A stretch of DNA of 64,000 nucleotides, from the NCBI RefSeq assembly GCF_032854445.1, contig NC_088295.1:21439385-21503384 (forward strand), in the 5' to 3' direction. The position numbers and the translations under genes were made by a program. Origin of the DNA: Liolophura sinensis (Eukaryota; Mollusca; Polyplacophora; Chitonida; Chitonidae). Shown here piece by piece: positions 56,006-64,000 of this stretch (positions within the stretch are counted from its first letter, which is position 1; each line of letters starts with the position of its first letter). Under the pieces are notes generated by a model that saw nothing but the letters and a program-made list of their open reading frames with translations, did no database searches and had not been told where the DNA came from.

Positions 56006-57835
56006 TACCAAACTTGTAACCCATCACTCTATTTTATATGTTGCATAATAACGTCATTATGAAATTAGTCTATTCATTTGAGATTTGAAGGTACATGCAG
56101 GAGTGAACTGGACCTGATGCAAGAAGTACTAGTATACACTACAAGCAAAAAAAGGTTAATTTATAGATGCAGGACAAAGCGCTTTGACTCAGGTGTTAGC
56201 ACTCATATCCTACAGCCATGCAATGTTAAGCTAGATGTTGCTTTCCTGGCTAGCATATACTGGATAGGGGACAAGGCTGCGATTAATGAACCCACCCAGC
56301 CAATACCTTTCACAACCAAGGCTATCAGAGTGCTTAAAAAATCACAGATACACTGTACAACTATACCAGGAAATTTCCTGTTCATAAACCACTGCCTGCT
56401 TTGGTTTCCATGCCAGGTGTAAATTCTATTTCCTAGATCGTCAAAGGCTGTAAAGGCTTAACAAGATACACAGGAAATACGCTAACAAAACACACTCTCG
56501 CTATCAATAGGCATTTATGAGTTGTCTAACAATAAAGCTCTATTTGCCAAATACAAATTTCATTTGTGGAAGGCGTGTTCTCCTCATGCACTTTTATAAG
56601 AGAGTCTGGACACGTCATAAGCAGAATGTATGTAGTATCTTTGTATCTGTGTGCCTACCTAAAAGTATCACTAAACTATGACTCGCAAAGTAGATTGATA
56701 AGTTCATCCAGAAATCCACAAGCCATTTACCAATAACAGAATTAAATCTACCTCATAATCTTTAGACTGCACCTTTATGTAAGTAGCCCTGAACAGTTTC
56801 AATACTTCTTGCTGGTATCATCAACGAAAAAATTATAGGATAGGACATAATCACCAACTACAACCAAAAAAGGCTTAAAACATTTTATAGATGCCTTGCT
56901 GGCTCACATGGCTAAAGCACTGGCTTACTGGCACTATCAGGCTCTTGACCAGTGAGGTTGTGTGCCCAAATCACTAACTTGTACAGGTGTGTATTATTAG
57001 CCGCATATAAATTACAGTAGAGACTACATGGTCATACTACACTGAAATCACCAGTGATAAAATATGCAACTGGTTTATATATGACAAATTGAACACAAAA
57101 TTGCAATAATATGTATGGTAGGATAATCACTTGACACAACCCTTACAGCAGTTGTCTGTTCAATTGTACACATGTAAGAAGACATACATGTAACTTGTAG
57201 TGGGTGTTTGCATTTGCTCTGCTGGGTCACACCAAGCATGTATCTGTCACCTTGACTAATGTATGCCAGAAAACATGATCATAATTGTCTTGACCCTTTG
57301 GCCTCTGGGCCAGCACTCTGCCTCAGCTCTGACCAACAGTAAAGGTCACAACCCTCTAGCTGAAGTAAGCCAGATTTTTTCTGCAGGAAGTTTGGTGTTG
57401 ATCATTATAGCAAATGTCTGATAGCTGCAGGCCTAAACACTAATCATCTTTCATCACCTGTAAAAAAAACTAAATACTTGGAAAAAAGTACAGCAAAACT
57501 CCAGATGGGGCAATCTACAATAGCGAAGTAACTTACACTGGCTGATGCAAGAAACCATTTCAGTTCATGGTATTACAAGGACTGAATCATTATAATATGC
57601 ATTCTGAGGTTTCATACAGTGTATGTAACCCATGAAGGCAAAACACATGGCACTGATATAATTACGAGTTAATAACAAAGGTAGCTGCCCAAAATACAAG
57701 CTTACATTCAACATGCAACTGTATCATAGTATTTACCACACTGACTAATATAACTGCAATTGTACTGCAGAGATTATTGAGCAAAACAAACAACTGCAAT
57801 AAACAACAAGTTATACATAGCAATAATAACTTTTA

Positions 57836-58050
57836 CACCAATGAGATCGTTGTGAGCTGTGAGCTCAATTCCAGCTCATACTGGTTTCCTCTCATCATTC
57901 TTGTACTAAATGGAAAGATCTGCTAGCAACCTATGGATGGCCATGGGTCCCTCCTAGGCTCTGCCTGGTTTGCTCCAAACATAATGCTGGCCACCTTCTT
58001 GCGAGTGAATCTGATTAGCGTAAAACACCCATCAAATAAAGAAATAAATA
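57836..58050 (+). mobile_element. SINE, forward orientation, head truncated and diverged
   Basis: accaatgagatcgttgtgag, caattccagctcatactggt and tggatggccatgggtccctc, ending gcgtaaaacacccatcaaat with an aaata-repeat tail. Confidence 0.82.
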
Positions 58051-58587
58051 ATTTGCATTTACTAAACACTTACGCCTTCATTAATGACATGATTGGAATG
58101 TGTTCTGATAGGAAGATTTACAAGTACTTAATACACAGTTTCTACTTTGTAACTGTATACGAAATCAATTTTAAGAACAAGTACATGCCCATATTCGCAA
58201 AAAAAAAACATTGAAGAATAACAAAATATGTATATGTCCAATTAAAAAAAGCATTACAAGAATAACAAACTATGTCCATTTAAAAAAAATACATTAAAAC
58301 ATGCAAATAATGAAGAATTATTTAACATTGATTTTCCAGGCTCCCAGAAATAATGTGCGCATACATGTAGCAATGACCTGTTTAGTCTTAGGACTTCATT
58401 AAAAACCTCTGTTCATAAATATCAATAATATTTTCAGACTATTTATATTTCTTATAACATCTATAGCATTATTATAACATCTTTTTATTGTTCATATGCA
58501 ATGATGATTCTCAAAGGCTAAAATCTGAAGTAGGCATCACTAAAAAGACCACTTAAAAACTATGCATGAATGTACTTTCACTGACTT

Positions 58588-58829
58588 TTTATTTATTTAT
58601 TTATTTGATTGGTGTTTTACACCATACTCAAGAATATTTCACTTATACTACGTCGACCAGCATTAAGGTGGGAGGAAACCGGGCACAGCCCGGGGGGAAC
58701 CCACGACCATCCGCAGGTTGCTGGCAGACCTTCCCACATACGGTCGGAGAGCAAGCCAGCATGAGCTGAGCTTGAACTCAAAACGACCGCATTGGTGAGA
58801 GACTCCTGGATCATCATGCTGCGCACTGA
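58588..58829 (-). mobile_element. SINE, reverse orientation, nearly complete
   Basis: ttatttatttatttgattgg tail, cagcattaaggtgggaggaa, gcccggggggaacccacgac, the B-box region (gagcttgaactcaaaacg) and part of the head (gactcctggatcatcatgct). Confidence 0.9.
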
Positions 58830-58958
58830 CTTTTTAAAATTTTTGTGAACAGAGTTAAAACCGTTAAAAACATCTGAATTCTAAGGTGGGCTTTATGGAT
58901 CATACTATCGAAGTTTAGGAACTCAGACGTCACAGGAAGCTTTTACAACTCTTATCAT

Positions 58959-59193
58959 GACACCAAATGTTGGAACAACTCTTTTTACCTATGAGTAAAA
59001 GATTACTGAAATAAATGTTCCCAAAATTACTTCCTTCTAGTGAACATCAGGAAAAAAGGTGACGTGATGTCAGAGTTCCTAGACACTGTCAGCATGGCTC
59101 ATAAAGCCCACCATAGTATTCAAATATTTGAATGCCTTTCAACACTCTCTAAAAAAAAAATCTGAAAAAGTAAATAAAACTATTTTTACACAT
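58959..59193. repeat. Uncharacterised dispersed repeat, copy 2
   Basis: Partner of 38670-38901 in the same orientation, inside PTEN intron 1. Confidence 0.88.
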
Positions 59194-60615
59194 AGTTTTG
59201 AACGATAGGACCTTACTTCTTATTTTAGTTTTCTTTCACTTTCAAACATACTTCCTGGAATAATGCAATTTTACACACAATATGGAAACCTGTATGTATG
59301 CAATGTAAGCATCAAGTTTTTCTGACGACTCTCTAAGTCGTGATTCTATGCAGGAAAGAATATCAAAATGATAAGAGAAACATAAGAAAAACTCAAATTT
59401 GTCAAAGGAATTGGTTAGAATGAAATGTAGATGTCTTAAAGCAATAATCATAATCAATTCATTACCTCTGTATGAATGTGAGAGCAAGCATTCTGACAGT
59501 ACTGCCTTAAGAGTAACAGTCCACAACAGAATAAAACCACTCTAATTAGACAAAAAATGAATGAAATTGCCCAAATCTCAAACTGGACCTGTAATTTGTC
59601 CTGTCAGAATATCCAACTGTTTTCTCCACAAAAGGAACCTCCGAACAAGACAAAACCGACATATTTTCATTGAAAATGAACAAAACAGTGGAATTATTGA
59701 ACTCGATCTGTAACTAGTCATTCTGAAGTTTTGATTCAATATGATAACATATTTTGTAACAACAAAAATTCCACAAAACTCATTTGTGACAGTAGGTAGA
59801 GCACTAATTACAGAGCAGTACAAAGAACACAAGTCTGGCTGAAAGAAAGAAATTGTTTAACACAACATATTACAACTAAATCATTATTCACATCATGTAA
59901 TCAAAAACGTAATTCAAAAACAACACATCATGATGTATCCACTTCTTGGATGAATGTCGTGGAGTCATTTTACATGAATGTCTGCCAGCTTATCTTCATC
60001 AACTGGTACCATGATTTATAGCATTTACTGTAGGTAAGTGAAACTCAAGACAACACTTACCTGAATTGTTCAACATTTCTGAGTATTAAATTATTACAAT
60101 TTATACACTGTAATTATTTTCAGGATGAGGCTTGGTTTGGCAACCTGAGGATACTGACGTTTGCCCCAAAAACATGTACATATGTCCAACTGAAAAAAAA
60201 CAACAAATGTGCAAATGTTGAATTGATTAAACTCTTCAGATTTGAAGATGCAGAAGTTCTGAAAAAAAAATGAGATTGAAAACCCCCACTTCCTAAATGT
60301 TCAAAATGCATGTAGTTTATTCCATTGGACATCAAAGCAAACTTTTGAGTAAAAGCATTCTTAGAATGTTACTGAATAGAGGAAAAAGAAAACTTTTACC
60401 ACTTCTCACTAGAGCATAGCTATCTAATCATACTGTTTTCTTCACGTTCCCCCCCCCCCCCACCAAATTTTCGTCTTTGACCAATTCATATATCTATTTT
60501 GGAAACAAGCTTCAATTTAGTAGCCATGCTATCAAATATCTCGCTGTAGGAGACACATGAATGCATTAACTTCAGCTTATTACAGAAAGTACTAAAGCTG
60601 TGAATTCAGATTCAC

Positions 60616-60879
60616 AGTGAATCAAAGATGGAATATTCCTCTGTGTTATTGTGCTCTACAAGTCTGCAAAAACCTGAGCTCAACACATGCAGTACTATTT
60701 AAGACACCACCCTTAACAATTTGCTCAACGTGGATATACAAAAGACTTTGTTATAAATTGTGTAATTTAAGGTATTTAATATGCACACAGCAAATCAGCG
60801 ATGGATCATCCAACTCATATTATTGTGTTCTGTGTGTGAAAAAACCGAGCTCAATACATGCAGAACTTTTTAAGATACC
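60616..60879. repeat. Tandem duplication, two ~92 bp copies, ~172 bp period
   Basis: Copy 1 at 60616-60708 and copy 2 at 60788-60879 share words such as gagctcaacacatgcagtac / gagctcaatacatgcagaac and ttaagacaccacc / ttaagataccacc. About 80% alike. Confidence 0.7.
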
Positions 60880-63800
60880 ACCAGACCACTAACATTTTTT
60901 ATGTAACTTTGATTTCCTGTTTATTTTGGGGATGCAGATGCTGATGTCTACGCTGACGCTCAGGGTGTGACATAAGCTACGCCCATAGCTTTTACAAGCG
61001 ATTTAAAAAGATCATTGACTGTCATGTGTTACTTATCATTCCCATATTTCCTGTTGAGTGGAACATCCCCATGATGTTTCATTGTGATATGTCACAATAA
61101 AAGTGTGATTCTATACAATAATAAATCACTTTCTGGCACTGCATCCAATACCATTGATTAAAGTGTGCATGTTGATACTGCATTAATGAACATCAGAGGT
61201 AAAAAGTTGGTTTACGACATGTAATCAGGTCAGATCGGGTTGTAAAAGATAGAGTGCACGATGATATGTTCACAATATTATTATACCTAATCTTATATGG
61301 TACTTAACATTATGGACAGGGAAAGTATCGTTTTAATTCCAAAATGGTTTCAAAAAGTAACAGTTTGCAAAATGAAACCAGGGGAATATCACAAAGACTG
61401 ACCTCTAAACTGAAGCTGTATGGGAATCTTTTCTTTTTTTATAAATTTCGTTTTAATGACAAAACAGTTATGGACAATGGAAGGCAGCGTGATGTTCAAT
61501 TTACCAAACACAAAGGAGTTAACTGTTTTAAAACAAAATTTGATTTACCCCCAACTAATTCAAAGATTACCTGACAGGGTAATTTGTCAGCATTGTATGA
61601 CAGCTTAAAACCTGGACAGGTGATGTTCAACCATGTGGAAAGCTCCACACCATGCACTGTTGTAAGCAATGTTAGCTACATCTATAAGCTGTCAGCAATG
61701 TTGACCTGTGTGGCAAATACTTCGCAAGCTATTCCTAAATATTTTATATTCCTATTAACAGTATAGTATATTTTAAGAAATAGATGAAGATGGGTAACCT
61801 AGAAAATGCTTTTTATTCTGGAAAAATTCAATATTTGAATGGTTCAGCTTCAGACAAAAATTACATGTAACTGTACATGAATGTGCAACTAGACTGAAAA
61901 GACATATTATCTATATATATTCTATATTTGAGTCAAAGAAATTTGAATGTATATACATGTATTTATCATTGAATGAATACAACACACATGCAACCTCAGA
62001 GCCCAATAACACCTCTATTAAACCTTGCACAAATACAGTTTATAACTGAAAACAATGTCATAGCTAAAACAATTTTTAACTTTAACATGATACTAGAAAG
62101 GGAAGTTGTGTTTAAAGTAGATCCATGTTCTGGACCTACCAGACTGCAGATAGATAATTTCACATCCCCTCAATCGACTGCAGTCATTTAAACCGTCAAA
62201 AGCATCACAAAATCTACTCCACCATGATCGAGCTACCCATGACCTTGTGATGTCACGGCAGACATACCCTGCAGGCACACAACACAAATCACAGGATACA
62301 ATCACTATACTTTTACAACTAATTTCGAGATCATTCCATGTCCATGTGTGCCTTGCGAATGCAATGCACAACACAGGACACTGTAAAGTTTTAGTAATGG
62401 CCTAAAAAGGCCACAAATTAAGAAAATATGGACCAGATCTCATCAAAAGCACCGTTCGATTATGGAGGACTTGAATGGATCGTAGTCCTATGAAATTTGC
62501 TAATTCAACCAGGTATAGGCCTACAACAAATAAATACTGCAGGATGAAGATTATCCCAAAATGAGGCTGAACAAAAAGAAATTCCAGATTTTCACTCCTG
62601 GAAGTTGTTAGTTGCTTGTTTGAAACAACAGGCTGTGACACCAACAGTAGGGAGCTGCTAGGCGCCTTACCCTAAGGTTAGGAGGAGTACAGGCATGCCA
62701 CCACCCACCAGCTCAATTCGCACCAGTTCTGCAGGCTATGTGTGCGAGACCCAACTGTATGTCAGAGTTTGAAGCCAGTGACGGGAAGCTAAACAACATT
62801 TAACTGGCATTTCTAATAGTTACCAATCATTGTTTCCATGCAAAAAAATTTAAGCCTGACTGCTACTTTCATAGGTCTTGAGCAACCCACTGCATCTACT
62901 CACGTAAGTGCCACACACAATCCACTGGCATGACTGCATGGCTACTTGTGTCGCAACTGCTATCGCTAAACTTGGCTACAAAACTTTATCTTCTACTATC
63001 TCAACTGGTACAACCATCATTCCATGGAATAGGACGTCTCATTGTAGAGATTCATGGCATGACGCCACCCGGCCAGAGCTCCATGCCCAAATAGATAGGC
63101 AGATAGACAAACTTTAACGGGTTTCTTAAATGAAACTGGTAAATATTACATTATTTTAAAATGCATTCTATCGCCTAACATAGCATAAATATCGTATGTA
63201 AGGAATAGGCTTTGGGGATCTCCTTTAACAACCCCCTCATTAATATCATGATGGACAACCAAAAATGTTTCATAGTGTTGAACGTATATTTCATTTATTA
63301 ATTTGAATATCATACTCCTGGAAAGGTAGTAACATCTGCATGTACACACTCCTGCAAGCTGTGTTTCCAAACTAAAGTTTTAGGTCCTTCAAATATAGAT
63401 ATATGTACGTTGTGCTGTATGTGAAAAGTCTGATCCAAAGATTTCATGTGCTAATTCTATACCACTGAAATTAGCAGCCAGAACAGCCAGCAGTAGAATG
63501 TACAACATTCAATATTGAGACAATATGTCTGAATATTATCAGTATAATATATATGTAGAGGCTATTATATGCCCTCTAATGACAAACTGCCACTGAAATG
63601 GTGTTATCCTTAAGTGTTCAAATTGTAACCATCCAGTCCTACATGTACTTTCAAAATTAACCATGAGAAAATAAACGGAACATGTCAGTTAAAAGATCGT
63701 ACATGAACGATGAACTATTGATGTGAAAAACATAAAACAGTACATACTTTTATTCATTCATATGAGTCATTCACAAACATGAATTGCAATGCTTTTAAAT

Positions 63801-64000
63801 TCACTGAAGTGAAAATCTATCCTTCACAAGTAAATTGTACATTCAGGTGTTCTCCATTAATGACTAAAGGCAGACTGAAAAATGAGTCATAAATGAAAAA
63901 TGGTACATGTACATAGAGAAGAGAGGAAAGATCGTTTGAGAGTGCTGGCCAGTAACTTATTATTCAGTGCTCAGATAATCCTGGGCTGGTATTGAGGCTG

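Noticed and set aside
56886-56980. tRNA-like head (ggctcacatggctaaagcac)
   Set aside because: Weak resemblance to a SINE head, without a matching body or tail.

Overview
This is a eukaryotic nuclear window of about 38-40% GC by eye, with spliced genes, long introns, many short dispersed repeats and one 200-base run of N (a scaffold gap). The animal is a lophotrochozoan, most likely a mollusc; a brachiopod cannot be excluded. The repeats point this way: tRNA-derived SINEs ending in a gtacggcgtaaaacaccaatc-type tail, a second repeat ending in a gttaaaccc/cactcactcact-type tail, and a third containing a ggcaatatttcagccatat core. The gene set is ordinary animal housekeeping, detoxification and sensory genes. 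I saw no prokaryotic operon, CRISPR array or rRNA gene.

Region by region. (1) 1.6-4.5 kb, minus strand: an opsin GPCR with the retinal-binding lysine, read in two exons. The first exon carries two one-base frameshifts that cancel each other, and the exon for the third cytoplasmic loop was not found. A small unrecognised coding-like exon on the plus strand (2.66-2.96 kb) lies inside its intron. (2) 7.6-8.3 kb: N gap beside a 38-42 bp minisatellite. (3) 9.94-10.24 kb: an intact SINE with a perfect 10 bp target-site duplication. (4) 11.4-20.96 kb, plus strand: a complete five-exon sigma-class glutathione S-transferase (215 aa). Its second coding intron holds repeat clusters around a possible small spliced transcript (14.0-16.6 kb), and two ~98% identical 520 bp repeats flank its fourth coding exon. 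(5) 21.9-22.2 kb: an exon-like segment that is an inverted copy of part of that possible transcript. (6) 28.4-29.95 kb, minus strand: a single-coding-exon UDP-glycosyltransferase (514 aa), followed by an inverted repeat and preceded by a ~29-copy 24 bp minisatellite. (7) 33.6-33.8 kb: an unidentified coding-like segment. (8) 44.9-52.4 kb, minus strand: eight exons of PTEN. Exon 1 was not found and probably lies beyond the right edge; 52.4-64 kb is then mostly intron 1, filled with SINE copies and other repeats.

The genes do not form a functional cluster. GST (glutathione conjugation) and UGT (sugar conjugation) are both phase-II detoxification enzymes, but they face opposite directions, lie about 7 kb apart and share no visible regulation. 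The most interesting points are in PTEN. Its intron positions are remodelled relative to human PTEN: one intron is lost and one is gained inside the P-loop, with total coding length conserved. Reading through its next-to-last intron would also stay open across eleven copies of a 9-residue repeat and replace the PDZ-binding tail. Other second-look items are the cancelling opsin frameshifts, the UGT with His at the usual donor-sugar Gln position, and the inverted exon-like pair around the GST. All coordinates of spliced exons were derived by hand from splice signals and reading-frame continuity.
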